This document shows positions 51,650-62,319 of a stretch of DNA of 64,000 nucleotides, in pieces. Positions within the stretch are counted from its first letter, which is position 1. Each line of letters starts with the position of its first letter. The notes under the pieces are model-generated. The model saw only the letters and a program-made list of their open reading frames with translations, was not told the origin of the DNA and made no database searches. Both the position numbers and the translations under genes were made by a program. Source of the DNA: JACVRX01 sp963831385 (lineage in GTDB: Bacteria; Actinomycetota; Actinomycetes; Jiangellales; Jiangellaceae); contig CAWHPW010000013.1 in assembly GCA_963831385.1 (NCBI GenBank), positions 124,001-188,000 of the forward strand, read 5' to 3'.

Positions 51650-54600
51650 ATGACTCGATCCGGCGGGTACCTCCGTTTCCCATCCGTTCGCGGCGACGGG
51701 GTCGCCTTCGTCGCCGACGACGACGTCTGGCTCGCCACTGTCGACGGTGGCGCGGCGGCGAGGTTGACCGCCGACCGGGCGCCGGTGGCGCACACCCGGC
51801 TCTCCCCCGACGCAGACCGCGTGGCCCACACCAGCCGCCGCGACGGCGCGCCGGAGGTGCACGTCGTGGACGTTGCCGGCGGACCGCCGCGCCGTCTGAC
51901 GTACTGGGGGTCGGACTTCACCCGCACGCTGGGGTGGACCGGCGACGGGCGGGTCCTCGCGGCCTCCGCAGCGGCCGAGCCGTTCCGCAGCCGCACCTGG
52001 GCGTACGCCGTGCCGCTCGACGGCGGGCCGCCTGAACGCCTGCCCTACGGTCCGGTCAACGCGGTGGCGGGACCGGGTCCCGGTGGCGCCGTCGTCGTGG
52101 GCGTCCACGGGAACCGGCGCGGGGCCGCGGCGTGGAAGCGCTACCGCGGCGGGACCGCCGGCCAGCTCTGGATCGACTCGGACGGCAGCGGCACCTTCAG
52201 CCGCCTGCTGGCCGACCTCGGCGGGCAGCTGGAGGACCCGGCCTGGTTCGGCGACCGGCTGGTGTTCGTGTCCGACCACGAGGGCTACGGCAACATCTAC
52301 TCCTGCCGCGCCGACGGCGGCGACCTGCAGCGGCACACCGACCACGGCGACTTCTACGCGCGGGCGGCGCACTCCGACGGTCGCCGGGTCGTGTACCAGT
52401 GCGCGGGCGAGCTATGGCTGCTCGACGAGCTCAGCGCCACCGTGGAGCCGCACCGGCTGGAGTTCACCCTCGGCGGATCGGGCTCCGGCCTGGCCCGGTT
52501 CGCGGTCGACGCCGCCGCCAACCTGGCCGCCATCGCGCCGGACCGCACCGGCCGGGCCAGCGCGATCGAGGTTCGCGGCACAGTGCACTGGGTGGCGCAC
52601 CGCGACGGGCCGGCGCGGCAGCTTGCCGGAGCGCCGGGTATCCGGCACCGGCTGCCCCGCGTGCTCGGCGGTGCCGTCCCCACGGCCGCCCCCGACCAGG
52701 GCGCCGCCACGACCGACGCCGACGACAGCGTGATAACCACTGACCAGGGCAGCGTCGTCGTGGTCACCGACGCCGACGGCGACGACGCGCTGGAGATCGT
52801 GTCCCTCGACGGGCGGACCGCGCCGCGGCGGGTCGCCGGCGGCCGGTTGGGCCGGGTGCTCGACCTGGCCGCGTCCCCGGACGGGCGGCTGGTCGCGGCC
52901 GCCAGTCACGACGGCCGGGTCCTGCTGGTCGAGGTCGGGTCCGGCGAGGTCCGCCAGGTCGACGCCACCGCCGACGGCGACGCCAGCGGGCTGGCCTTCT
53001 CGCCGGACTCGCGTTGGCTGGCCTGGTCGCATCCCGGACCCGATCCGCTGCGGCAGATCCGGCTGGCCCCCGTGGACGGCGGCGAGGTGATCGAGGCGAC
53101 GTCGCTGCGTTTCACCGACACCGAGCCGGTCTTCACCCTCGACGGCAAGCACCTTGCGTTCTTGTCGGTGCGCACGCTGGACCCGGTGTACGACGCATTC
53201 GTGTTCGACATGTCGTTCCTCGCCGGGACCCGGCCGTACCTGCTGCCGCTGGCGCAACGGACCCCGTCGCCGTTCGATCCCAGCCCGCGGGGCCGGCCGA
53301 TGTCCACCGACGGCGAGAGGCGCCCGGACGGGGACAAGCCTGCCAGCACCACGATCCCGGAGACCGCCGTGGACGCCGAGCGCGTCAACGAACGGCTGGT
53401 GCCGGTGCCGGTGCCGGCGGGCAACTACTCGCGGCTACGGGCGGCCCGCGGTGGTCTGCTGTGGATGCTGGACCCGCTGGTCGGCGTGCTCGGTGACGGC
53501 CTGCCCAAGCCCGGCGACAAGCCGCGCTCGCAGGTGCAGCGGTACGACCTCGAGGAACTGCGCCTGACCACGCTGGACGAGAAGGCGGACGGCATCGAGG
53601 TCAGCGGCGACGGCCGGTGGCTGCTGGTGCGCGACGAGTCGGCGCTGCGGGTCGTCCCCGCCGACCACAAGGTCCCCGACGGTGAGGAGGGCAAGACCCA
53701 ACGGGTCGACGCGGACCTGGACCGGATCCGGGTCGAGATCGACCCTCTGGCCGAGTGGCAGCAGATGTACGCCGAGGCCAGTCGGCTCATGCGCGACCAC
53801 TTCTGGATCGCCGACATGGGCGGAGTGGACTGGGCGGCGGTGCACGAGCGGTACCGTCCGGTGCTGGCGCGGATCGGGACCCGTGACGACCTGTCCGAAC
53901 TGCTGTGGGAGCTGCAGGGCGAGCTCGGCTCGTCGCACGCGTACGAGATGCCGCCGGAACGCGACGTGGAGAAGAGCCGCCGGCTGGGCCTGCTCGGCGC
54001 GGACCTGGCTCCGGACGCGGACGGGACCTGGCGGGTCGCCCGGGTTGTGCCGGGCGAGTCGTCTGCGCCGGCGGCCCGCTCGCCGCTGGCCGCGCCGGGC
54101 GTCGGGGTCCAGCCGGGCGACGCGATCCTGGCCGTCGGCGGCCGGCCGGTCGACCCGCTGTCCGGTCCGGCGGCGTTGCTCGTCGGTGCGGCGGAGACTC
54201 CGGTCGAGCTCACCATCGCACCGGCGGACGGGTCCGCGCAGCGGCACGTGGTCGTGATCCCGCTGCCGACCGAGATGCCGCTGCGTTACCAGGACTGGGT
54301 GGCCGGGCGGCGCGCCGGCGTCCACGCGGCGTCGGACGGCCGCGCCGGGTACCTGCACATCCCGGACATGGTGGCCAGCGGCTGGGCGCAACTGCACCGC
54401 GACCTGCGGGTGGAGGTGACCCGCGACTGCCTGGTCGTCGACGTACGGGACAACAACGGCGGGCACGTCTCGTCGCTGGTGCTGGAGAAGCTGGCCCGGA
54501 CCGTGCAGGGCTGGGGCACGGTGCGGCACATGCGGCCGATGCCCTACCCCGAGGACGCTCCCCGCGGGCCATTGGTGGCCGTTACCAACGAGCAGGCCGG

Positions 54601-54967
54601 CTCGGACGGCGACATCGTCACCGCGATGATCCGCCAGCTCGGTCTCGGCCCGGTCGTCGGGACCCGCACCTGGGGCGGGGTGATCGGTATCGACATGCGG
54701 TACAAGCTGGTCGACGGGACGGTCGTCACTCAGCCGCGATACTCGTTCTGGTTCACCGACGCCGGCTGGGGCGTGGAGAACTACGGCGTCGACCCCGACG
54801 TCGTAGTACCGTTCCCGCCGCACTCCTGGGCGGCCGGCGACGACCCACAGCTCGACGCTGCCGTGGCGCTCGCGCTCGAGCGGCTGGCCGAGCACCCGCC
54901 GGCCACGCCGCCGGACACCACCGACCGGCCGAACCGCGCCGCGCCCTCGCTGCCAGCCCGTCACTGA
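51650..54967 (+). CDS. Tricorn-like S41 serine protease
   Basis: About 1105 residues. The N-terminal 580 residues form two beta-propellers (repeats such as RLTYWGSDFTRTLGWTGDGR and LVFVSDHEGYGNIYSC). A C1 helical domain follows with catalytic His717 (RDHFW), a PDZ domain (GVQPGDAILAVGGRPVDPL), and the S41 core with nucleophile Ser985 (AGSDGDIVTAM) and NNGGH. It is a soluble peptidase that degrades peptides after the proteasome. It stands alone, is intact and appears richer in GC at third positions than its neighbours. Confidence 0.9.
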   Translation: MTRSGGYLRFPSVRGDGVAFVADDDVWLATVDGGAAARLTADRAPVAHTRLSPDADRVAHTSRRDGAPEVHVVDVAGGPPRRLTYWGSDFTRTLGWTGDGRVLAASAAAEPFRSRTWAYAVPLDGGPPERLPYGPVNAVAGPGPGGAVVVGVHGNRRGAAAWKRYRGGTAGQLWIDSDGSGTFSRLLADLGGQLEDPAWFGDRLVFVSDHEGYGNIYSCRADGGDLQRHTDHGDFYARAAHSDGRRVVYQCAGELWLLDELSATVEPHRLEFTLGGSGSGLARFAVDAAANLAAIAPDRTGRASAIEVRGTVHWVAHRDGPARQLAGAPGIRHRLPRVLGGAVPTAAPDQGAATTDADDSVITTDQGSVVVVTDADGDDALEIVSLDGRTAPRRVAGGRLGRVLDLAASPDGRLVAAASHDGRVLLVEVGSGEVRQVDATADGDASGLAFSPDSRWLAWSHPGPDPLRQIRLAPVDGGEVIEATSLRFTDTEPVFTLDGKHLAFLSVRTLDPVYDAFVFDMSFLAGTRPYLLPLAQRTPSPFDPSPRGRPMSTDGERRPDGDKPASTTIPETAVDAERVNERLVPVPVPAGNYSRLRAARGGLLWMLDPLVGVLGDGLPKPGDKPRSQVQRYDLEELRLTTLDEKADGIEVSGDGRWLLVRDESALRVVPADHKVPDGEEGKTQRVDADLDRIRVEIDPLAEWQQMYAEASRLMRDHFWIADMGGVDWAAVHERYRPVLARIGTRDDLSELLWELQGELGSSHAYEMPPERDVEKSRRLGLLGADLAPDADGTWRVARVVPGESSAPAARSPLAAPGVGVQPGDAILAVGGRPVDPLSGPAALLVGAAETPVELTIAPADGSAQRHVVVIPLPTEMPLRYQDWVAGRRAGVHAASDGRAGYLHIPDMVASGWAQLHRDLRVEVTRDCLVVDVRDNNGGHVSSLVLEKLARTVQGWGTVRHMRPMPYPEDAPRGPLVAVTNEQAGSDGDIVTAMIRQLGLGPVVGTRTWGGVIGIDMRYKLVDGTVVTQPRYSFWFTDAGWGVENYGVDPDVVVPFPPHSWAAGDDPQLDAAVALALERLAEHPPATPPDTTDRPNRAAPSLPARH

Positions 54968-55653
54968 GGGCCTGCCGCGACGAGGCGCTCGCTACAAGGC
55001 AACCAGGTCCCGCTCGACGGCTTGAGGTCGTCGGCGGCACGAGCCTGGCTGGCGAGCTGACGATCGCGGAGGCCGCGCGCAAGGAGAGGGTCACCCATCT
55101 TCAACGGGCTGCTCTTCCAAGCGCTGCCCGATCCCCGTCTCACCATCGAGGGCAAGCAGCGCGATGAGGCACTGGCACGCCTGCGCGAGGTGCTCCCCGC
55201 ACCGGCTCGAGCCGTGCCGGACGTCTCGATACGGCCACCGCGGGCCGGCCTAGTCCGCCCGCTTCCCAAAGTGGGTCCGCCCAGTCGGGACTTCCAACCT
55301 CCAGACCTACTGGCTGGCGACGGGTCGGCACACGCTGGACATGTACGTCGAGAAGTTCATCGTGGGGCCTGTGCTCGCCGAGCACGTGAGCATCGACGAC
55401 CCGGTGCGCAGACGCTTGACACATAGCCGGACGATCGATGGCAGAAGCTTGTTCCGCTATGAGGCACTTGCCGGACCTCGGCAATGACGTCGGCCACAGC
55501 TTCGCCTGCCTCGACCCTACCCGCCTAGGCACCGGACCCGGCATGGTCAGAAACGTGCCAGCCAGCATCCGACATCGGCACCGGTTCATGCCACCCTCCG
55601 CGGGAGCCGAATCAGGTGGCGTCCCACACGTTCGGCACTGCTAGGAGAGCTCA
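54968..55653 (+). other. Gene-free stretch with decayed coding remnants
   Basis: Three in-frame fragments with normal codon use are interrupted by stops and frame changes: GELTIAEAARKERVT (55051-55095), like the C-terminal HTH of serine recombinases; IFNGLLFQALPDPRLTIEGK and further to LREVLPAP (55097-55200); and LQTYWLATGRHTLDMYVEKF to LAGPRQ (about 55302-55487). None has a start or full domain. I take it as the remains of mobile or other lost genes. Confidence 0.35.
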
Positions 55654-56095
55654 GATGACCCCGCTCGTACATGCCCCGCAGACGATGGAGCGCCGTGAGC
55701 TCGCAATTCACCTCAGCTCTCTCCGTGCGGATCTTGAGGAGCAGCGACGCTTTCGCGTCCACCAGATCAAACAGCTTGGCGCCGCGTCTATCGAGCCCGG
55801 CTCGGTGGTCGACGAACCGCACCAGCAGGTGAACGTCGCCCTGAGGGCAGCGGCAATCGCCCTACTGGCCGACATCAACGCAGCCTTGGTCCGGATCGAC
55901 CGCGGCTGCTACGGGCGGTGTGAGCAGTGTGACATTGACATCCCGCTGGAACGGCTGCAAGTGCTGCCGATGGTCAAGCTGTGCATGCGTTGCCAACGCT
56001 CGCATCAGGGGGAGTGGGGTCCTAGCTGGATTGGGACGAGGACAGCGAGAACAGAGAGAAGCCACCGACTTCGACGGAAAACGGGGCAGTCATGA
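55654..56095 (+). CDS. TraR/DksA-type zinc-finger protein
   Basis: A 146-residue protein. The N-terminal part is a coiled coil (ELAIHLSSLRADLEEQRRFR); the C-terminal zinc finger is CYGRCEQCDIDIPLERLQVL followed by CMRCQ (C4 type). DksA-like proteins bind the RNA polymerase secondary channel; many actinobacterial ones are of unknown role. AGGAG lies eight bases before the ATG. It overlaps aceE by four bases (ATGA), so it may regulate that gene. Confidence 0.85.
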
Positions 56096-58838
56096 CCAAA
56101 CTGTTAAAGAGCCAGCCGGTGATCCGCGACGGGCTGCCCAGTCAGCTTCCCGACCTGGACCCCGCAGAGACCCTGGAGTGGCTGGACTCTCTCGATGCCG
56201 TGGTCGACGAACGTGGACGCAACCGCGCCCGCTACTTGGTGCTCGCGTTGCTGCAGCGCGCCCGGGAGCGGCAGGTCGAGGTTCCCAGCCTGCGGAGCAC
56301 CGACTACATCAACACGATTCCGCCGGAGGCCGAGCCTTGGTTCCCGGGCGACGAGCATGTCGAGCGGCGGCTGCGCGCCTACATGCGTTGGAACGCGGCG
56401 ATCATGGTGCAGCGGGCCCAGCGGCCAGGCATCGGCGTCGGCGGCCACATCTCCACGTACGCCTCCTCCGCGAGCCTCTACGAGGTCGGCTTCAACCACT
56501 TCTTCCGGGGCAAGAACGACCCCGGTGGAGGCGACCAGATCTACTTCCAGGGCCACGCATCGCCGGGCATCTACGCCCGGGCGTATCCTCGAGGGCCGGC
56601 TGACGGAGAACCAGCTCGACGGGTTCCGGCAAGAGCTCTCCCACGGCGGGTTCGGTGGCGGTCTGCCGTCCTACCCGCACCCGCGGCTGATGCCGGACTT
56701 CTGGGAGTTCCCGACGGTTTCCATGGGCCTTGGCCCGATTGAACGCCATCTACCAGGCGCGGTTCAACCGCTACCTGCACAACCGCGGCCTCAAGGACAC
56801 CAGCCAGCAGCGGGTGTGGGCGTTCCTCGGCGACGGCGAGATGGACGAGCCGGAAAGCGTCGGCGCCATCGGACTGGCCGCGCGGGAGGAGCTGGACAAT
56901 CTCACCTTCGTCATCAACTGCAACCTGCAGCGCCTCGACGGCCCGGTCCGAGGAAACGGAAAGATCATCCAGGAGCTGGAGTCGCTGTTCCGGGGCGCGG
57001 GCTGGAACGTCATCAAGGTGATCTGGGGCAGGGAGTGGGACGCCCTACTCGCCGCCGATACCGACAGCGCGCTGGTCAATCTGATGAATGTGACGCCCGA
57101 CGGCGACTACCAGACCTACAAGGGCGAGTCCGGCGCCTACGTCCGCGAGCACTTCTTCGGCCGCGACTCCCGGACGGCGAAGCTCGTCGAGAACATGACC
57201 GACGACGAGATCTGGGGGCTCAAGCGCGGCGGCCACGACTACCGCAAGGTTTACGCCGCGTACAAGGCGGCGACCGAGCACGTCGGGCAGCCCACCGTCA
57301 TTCTGGCGAAGACGATCAAGGGTTGGACGCTTGGCTCGCACTTCGAGAGCCGCAACGCCACCCACCAGATGAAGAAGCTGACTCTCGACGACATCAAGGG
57401 CTTCCGCGACCGGCTCTACCTCGACATCCCGGACGAGGCGTTGGACGCCAAGCTGCCGCCGTACTACCACCCCGGAACCGACTCCGACGAATACGCCTAC
57501 CTGATGGATCGGCGCCGAGAGCTGGGCGGCCCGCTGCCCGAGCGGCACGGCAAGTCCATCCCGCTCGTGCTTCCCGGCGACAAGGTCTACGACGTCGTCC
57601 GGCGAGGCTCGGGCAAGCAGGCGGTGGCGACCACGATGGCGATGCGTCCGGCTACTCAAAGAGCTGATGAAGGACCCGCAGATCGGCCACGCGGATCGTC
57701 CCGATCATCCCCGACGAGGCCCGCACGTTCGGCTTGGACTCGCTGTTCCCGTCCAAGAAGATCTACTCCCCACACGGGCAGAACTACCTGTCGGTGGATC
57801 GGGACCTGATGCTGAGCTACCAGGAGGACACGCAGGGCGTCCTATTGCACGAGGGCATCACCGAGGCCGGGTCCGTGGCCTCGTGGACCGCAGCGGGAAC
57901 GTCCTATGCCACCCACGGCGAGCCGATGATCCCCGTCTACATCTTCTACTCGATGTTCGGGTTCCAACGCACCGGCGACGGACTGTGGGCGGCCGCGGAC
58001 CAGATGACCCGCGGCTTCCTACTCGGCGCCACCGCCGGACGCACCACCCTCAACGGTGAAGGCCTGCAGCACCAGGACGGCCACTCGCCTGTTGCTGGCG
58101 TCGACGCAACCCGGCGGCATGCCACTACGACCCCGCGTACGCGTTCGAGGCCGGCCACATCATCCGGCGATGGATTGCGCCGCATGTACGGCGACCCGGG
58201 AGGCGAGGAGAACGTGTTCTACTACCTGACCGTCTACAACGAGCCGATTGTGCAACCGGCACAGCCCGACGACGTCGATGTCGACGGCATCCTGGCCGGG
58301 ATGCACCTCTACTCCCCGGCCGATACACGGTGCCGGACCGAGAGCGCAGATCCTAGCTTCCGGCATTGCCATGCAGTGGGCCCTGGAGGCACAACGCCTC
58401 CTGCGGCGCGACTGGGGCGTGCATGCTGGCGTGTGGTCGGTGACCTCCTGGACGCAGTTGCGCCGGGACGCCCTGGCCGCGGATGAGTGGAACCTCATGC
58501 ACCCCGGCCAGCCCGGGCGGGAAGGCTACGTTACCCGTCGGCTTCGGGAGGAGCCGGGCCCTGTGGTGGCCGTCTCGGACTGGATTCGCGCCGTACCTGA
58601 CCAGATCGCACCGTTCGTACCCGGCCCGTGGTCCTCCCTGGGCACTGACGGGTTCGGCCTGTCCGACACCCGCGGTGCGCTGCGCCGACACTTCAAAGTC
58701 GACGCGCAATCGATCGTGCTCCGGGTGCTGGAGCAGCTAGTCAGCGGCGGCGGACTGGATGGCTCCGTGCTGAGCAAGGCGATCGGAACCTACCGACTCG
58801 ACGAAGCCGCTGCTTCCACTGATGGCCCATCACAATGA
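56092..58838 (+). pseudogene. aceE: Pyruvate dehydrogenase E1 component (AceE type) with about nine frame breaks
   Basis: The whole homodimeric AceE can be read from end to end: PSLRSTDYINTIPPEAEPWF, FNHFFRGKNDPGGGDQIYFQ, the ThDP motif VWAFLGDGEMDEPES...NLTFVINCNLQRLDGPV, SYATHGEPMIPVYIFYSMFG and the end ALRRHFKVDAQSIVLRVLEQ. One extra base is needed near 56587, 56740, 57648, 57691, 58088, 58121 and 58168, and one missing base near 58320 and 58345. The corrected length is about 913 residues, right for the family. Without correction no product forms. It would feed acetyl-CoA to the TCA cycle; a second intact aceE may exist elsewhere. Confidence 0.8.
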
Positions 58839-58932
58839 CCGCCTTCGCGACCTGGCATGCGGCCGGACTGGCAGCGGCTCCGATTGGCTCAGCTTTGATC
58901 CACGACGACGTAATCCGATTCGGAGACGACCG

Positions 58933-59307
58933 ATGACCGAGACTGTGTACCACCCGACCACACCCGAGCTGGCGGCCTGGCGCAAGGAGCTCGCACCGGG
59001 TGTGCACGAGGCGTTCGAGGAGTTCGGCCGCGCCGTATTCTCCGACGGCGCGTTGCCGCAGAAGACCAAACAACTGATCGCCGTCGCCGTCGCTCATGTC
59101 ACTCAATGCCCTTACTGCATCAAGGGGCACACGCGGCTGGCCAGCCGCACGGGCGCGAGCCCGCAGGAGATAATGGAGTCGATCTGGGTAGCTGCTGAGA
59201 TGCGTGCGGGCGGTGCCTACGCACACTCCACGCTGGCGTTGCATGCCCTCGGCCCTGAACGGTCGACTGCTGAACCGGTTGCAGCGCATCCGTCATCGAG
59301 AATGTGA
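58933..59307 (+). CDS. Carboxymuconolactone-decarboxylase/AhpD-like protein
   Basis: A 124-residue all-helical protein with the redox pair CPYCIKGH (CxxC, then His four residues on), as in AhpD-type alkylhydroperoxidases. It probably reduces peroxides with a thiol partner. GGAGA lies six bases before the ATG. It follows aceE on the same strand after 94 bases. Confidence 0.88.
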   Translation: MTETVYHPTTPELAAWRKELAPGVHEAFEEFGRAVFSDGALPQKTKQLIAVAVAHVTQCPYCIKGHTRLASRTGASPQEIMESIWVAAEMRAGGAYAHSTLALHALGPERSTAEPVAAHPSSRM

Positions 59308-59393
59308 CGGCGGATCGCTATACGGGCGTCGATTCCGGTAGGTCGATCGCCGACGTCGTTGCGCAGGTGTCCGCCACTTGTCAGCCTCGAATC

Positions 59394-59891
59394 TCACCAC
59401 TCGTAGATGCGTTGCATGATCAGGTGTCGTGGCGCCTGATCGGGCCCGGGAAATGTGACCAGGACGGGCACGTTGTCGGGGCCGCGACCCTCGACCAGAC
59501 TGAACCCGTCGCCATCCTGGCTGCTGACATGCCTGGACTGCGCCCGCAGTATCCGTTCACAGCGGCGGAGGTCGGCTTCGTCCTCCGCGGTCCATATGAG
59601 GTATTGGATTCCCACGTGGCCTAGCGGATGCTGCGCGTTCTTTCCCATGCTGCGCAGGTACAGCTGGAACCCATCTGGGCCGACTAGCAGCGCGGCAGTG
59701 TTGTCACGCACGGTAACGGCCCATCCCAACAGCTCTCGATAGAAAGCGACCGATCGCTCGAGTTCGGTCACGAACATCACCGCGGTGGCCAGTCTCAGCC
59801 GAGATCGTCGTGCTGCATCGACGGAGCTGTCTCCAGCGTCCGCAACATCACGCTCAAGACCGGTCTCGCCTGACGATTCGTCGGGTCGCAT
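59394..59891 (-). CDS. VOC-family protein
   Basis: A 165-residue protein with one VOC domain (ATAVMFVTELERSVAFYREL; GPDGFQLYLRSMGK; HVGIQYLIWTAEDEADL). The first metal His is replaced (TAVMF), so it may lack enzyme activity and bind a ligand, as resistance proteins of this fold do. GGGAGG lies seven bases before ATG 59891. Confidence 0.75.
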   Translation of the reverse strand: MRPDESSGETGLERDVADAGDSSVDAARRSRLRLATAVMFVTELERSVAFYRELLGWAVTVRDNTAALLVGPDGFQLYLRSMGKNAQHPLGHVGIQYLIWTAEDEADLRRCERILRAQSRHVSSQDGDGFSLVEGRGPDNVPVLVTFPGPDQAPRHLIMQRIYEW

Positions 59892-60027
59892 CGGGGAACC
59901 TCCCTTCGGAGGCGGAGGCAAGTCCTCTGAGCAACCTCGCGAGCATCTTCATCAGGCTACAGATCTCGCATTCCCACGTACCGGCCCGCGCAGGCGGCTT
60001 GCCGCCAAAGTTGGAGGTGGCTGGCGC

Positions 60028-61840
60028 CTACTGGTCGCTGTCTCGGAGCGCGAGCGTGGCTTGGACAAGCGCGGCGTGGGTGAGGGCTTGGGGGAAGTTG
60101 CCGAGGTGGGCGCCGGTTGCGGGGTCCATCTCTTCGGCGTAGAGGCCGAGCGGGTTGGCGTTCTTCAGCAGCTCCTCGAACAACTCGACGGCTTCGGCGC
60201 GGCGGCCGGTGCGGGCAAGGGCTTGGACCAGCCAGAACGAACAGGGGAGGAAGGCGCCTTCGGTGCCGGGTAGGCCGTCGCGTCCGGGTGGGTAGCGAAA
60301 CAGAAGCGGTCCGCCAGCGGACAGCTCGGCGCGGATGGCGTCGATGGTGCCCCGTACGCGGGGAGAATCGGCGTCCTCGATACCGAGCAGCGGGAGGACT
60401 AGCAGCGCCGCATCCAGGTCGGCGGAGCCGTAAGTGCGGGTGTAGCTGGTCTTGGTCGGGTCGAAGCCGCGTGCCTTCACGTCGTCGGCGATGGCGTCTC
60501 TGGCGGTCTGCCATCGTCGGCGTTGCCGGGTGGGCAGTCGGTGGGTGTCGGCGATGCGAAGGGCACGGTCAAGGGCGAGCCAGCCCATGAGCTTGGAATG
60601 TACGTGGTGGGCGGCGTCGCCGCGGATTTCCCAGATGCCGGCGTCAGGCTCGGGCCATCGGCGGGCGACCAGGTCCGCGAAGCCGCGCATGGCCCGCCAC
60701 GTCTCGGAGTAGAGGCGGTGACCGGCCTGCACCAGCACCCAAGCCGCGTCGACGACCCAGCCGTATCCGTCGAGCTGGTGCTGGCCGGCTGCGCCGTTGC
60801 CGACCCGCACCGGCACACTGGCGGCGTAGCCGGCCCAGCCGTGCAAGCGCGCGTTCGCGCGGTGCGTGCCGGCCATCGAGGTCGAGAAGCGCCGGTAGGC
60901 GGGGCCGCTGGAGCCGGCTGGCGTGCAGGAGCCACCCGAGGAAGCCGCGAGCCTCGGCGAGCTTGCCGGCACCGAGGAAGGCGCCGACGCCGATGCTGGC
61001 GTCGCGGGGCCAGGCGTAGCGATAGTCCCAGTTCCGCACGCCGCCGGGATCCTCGGGCAATGACGTGGTGGGTGCGGCGACTGGGGCTCCGGAGGGCGAG
61101 TAGGTCAACAGCCGCAGCGTGAGGAGGCTGCGCACGGCGGCGTCCCGGAAGGGCAGGGACTGGTCGATCTCCGTGGTCCAGGCCCGCCAGCGGGCCTCGT
61201 CCCGGGCGAGCAGGTCCCAGGCCGCCACCGGGTCGACGTGGACGAGCGGTTCGCGGTGGGCCACGGCCAGCACGAGGGTGACGGGGTGGCCCGGCGTGAC
61301 GGTGGTCGAGATCGGCCGTCCGGGTTCGATGCCCAGCTCTGGGTCGCTGCCCAGGGACAGGGCAACGGATCCCCACGCGCATACCAGGACTCGCTGGCGG
61401 CTGACTCTGGGCCGGCGGTGACGCTCGCCGAGGCGAGGGTCGAACTCGATGACCGCGTCGACAGGTCCGCCCGTTGCGGATAGGCGCCGCACCAGTAGCG
61501 TCGCGGGTAGCAGGCGCCCGGCGACTTCGGCCACCATCGCCTCGGTCAGGGTGAGCCGACTCTCGCCCACCGCCCAGGTCGTCTCGAGCGTCGCAGTGTG
61601 TTGCTTATAGCGACGATCGACGATTAGGGACGCCTGAACTGGCGCGACCCGGAACGTTCCCGCCGACGACCCTCCGACAAGCCGGCCGAAGATGGGCTCT
61701 CCGTCGAACCGGGGCACGCAGAGCCAGTCGATCGCGCCGGCGCTGGAAACCAGGGCCGCGGTGCGGGTGTCGCCGAGCAACCCGTAGTCCTCGATCGGCG
61801 TAGGCGCCGACAGAGCACCGGCAGACGCGTTCAGGCACAT
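60028..61840 (-). pseudogene. GH15 glucoamylase/trehalase-like protein with one frame break
   Basis: A GH15 glycoside hydrolase of about 603 residues. The N-terminal beta-sandwich begins PTPIEDYGLLGDTRTAALVS; the (alpha/alpha)6 barrel shows NWDYRYAWPRDASIGVGAFL and later VRVGNGAAGQHQLDGYGWVV. One extra base in the GCGCGC run near 60847-60853 breaks the frame; the span of 1813 bases fits exactly one extra base. ATG 61840 follows the membrane-protein stop by one base. These enzymes split trehalose or short glucans. Confidence 0.78.
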
Positions 61841-61841
61841 G

Positions 61842-62318
61842 TCAGCGGGCACCTAGGAGCAGTCCGAGAGAGCCTCCGTAGACGAGGTGCGCGACGACCG
61901 CGACCGCGGGAGTTTGGAAGCCGTAGTTGAGGGCGAACAGGCCGGGCGGCTCCAGCAAGGCTGTGCTGGACGGGCCGGTCCGGTGCGATGCCATCCGCGG
62001 ATGGACGCCCGGGAGTAGTGGTAGGAGCACGGTCAGAGCGATGGCGACATGCAGGAGACCCAGCAGCGCCCCCAGCCACCAGGTGGCGCGGTGTAACAGG
62101 GCGAATACGGCCGCGTAGCCCAGGGCGAAGCCCTGACCGACGGCGAGGTGGATGCCGAACCCGGCGACCCGGGCCCGGTCGGGGTCCGCGGTGACGAGGG
62201 TTCCGAGCACGAGGGGAAGGTCGAGGCGGGTCAGCCCGGCCAGTTGGGCGGCGATCATGACGGCTGTGAGGGCGGTGGTGGCGATCAGCCCGAATAGTGC
62301 CCATCCGGCCCAGTCCAT
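61842..62318 (-). CDS. Four-helix membrane protein
   Basis: A 158-residue protein with four hydrophobic segments (WALFGLIATTALTAVMIA; GFALGYAAVFALL; WLGALLGLLHVAIALTVLL; AVVAHLVYGGSLGLLL). It has no motif that I recognise. It starts two bases after the tal stop and ends at the GH15 start, so tal, this gene and GH15 form one operon. Confidence 0.72.
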   Translation of the reverse strand: MDWAGWALFGLIATTALTAVMIAAQLAGLTRLDLPLVLGTLVTADPDRARVAGFGIHLAVGQGFALGYAAVFALLHRATWWLGALLGLLHVAIALTVLLPLLPGVHPRMASHRTGPSSTALLEPPGLFALNYGFQTPAVAVVAHLVYGGSLGLLLGAR

Positions 62319-62319
62319 C

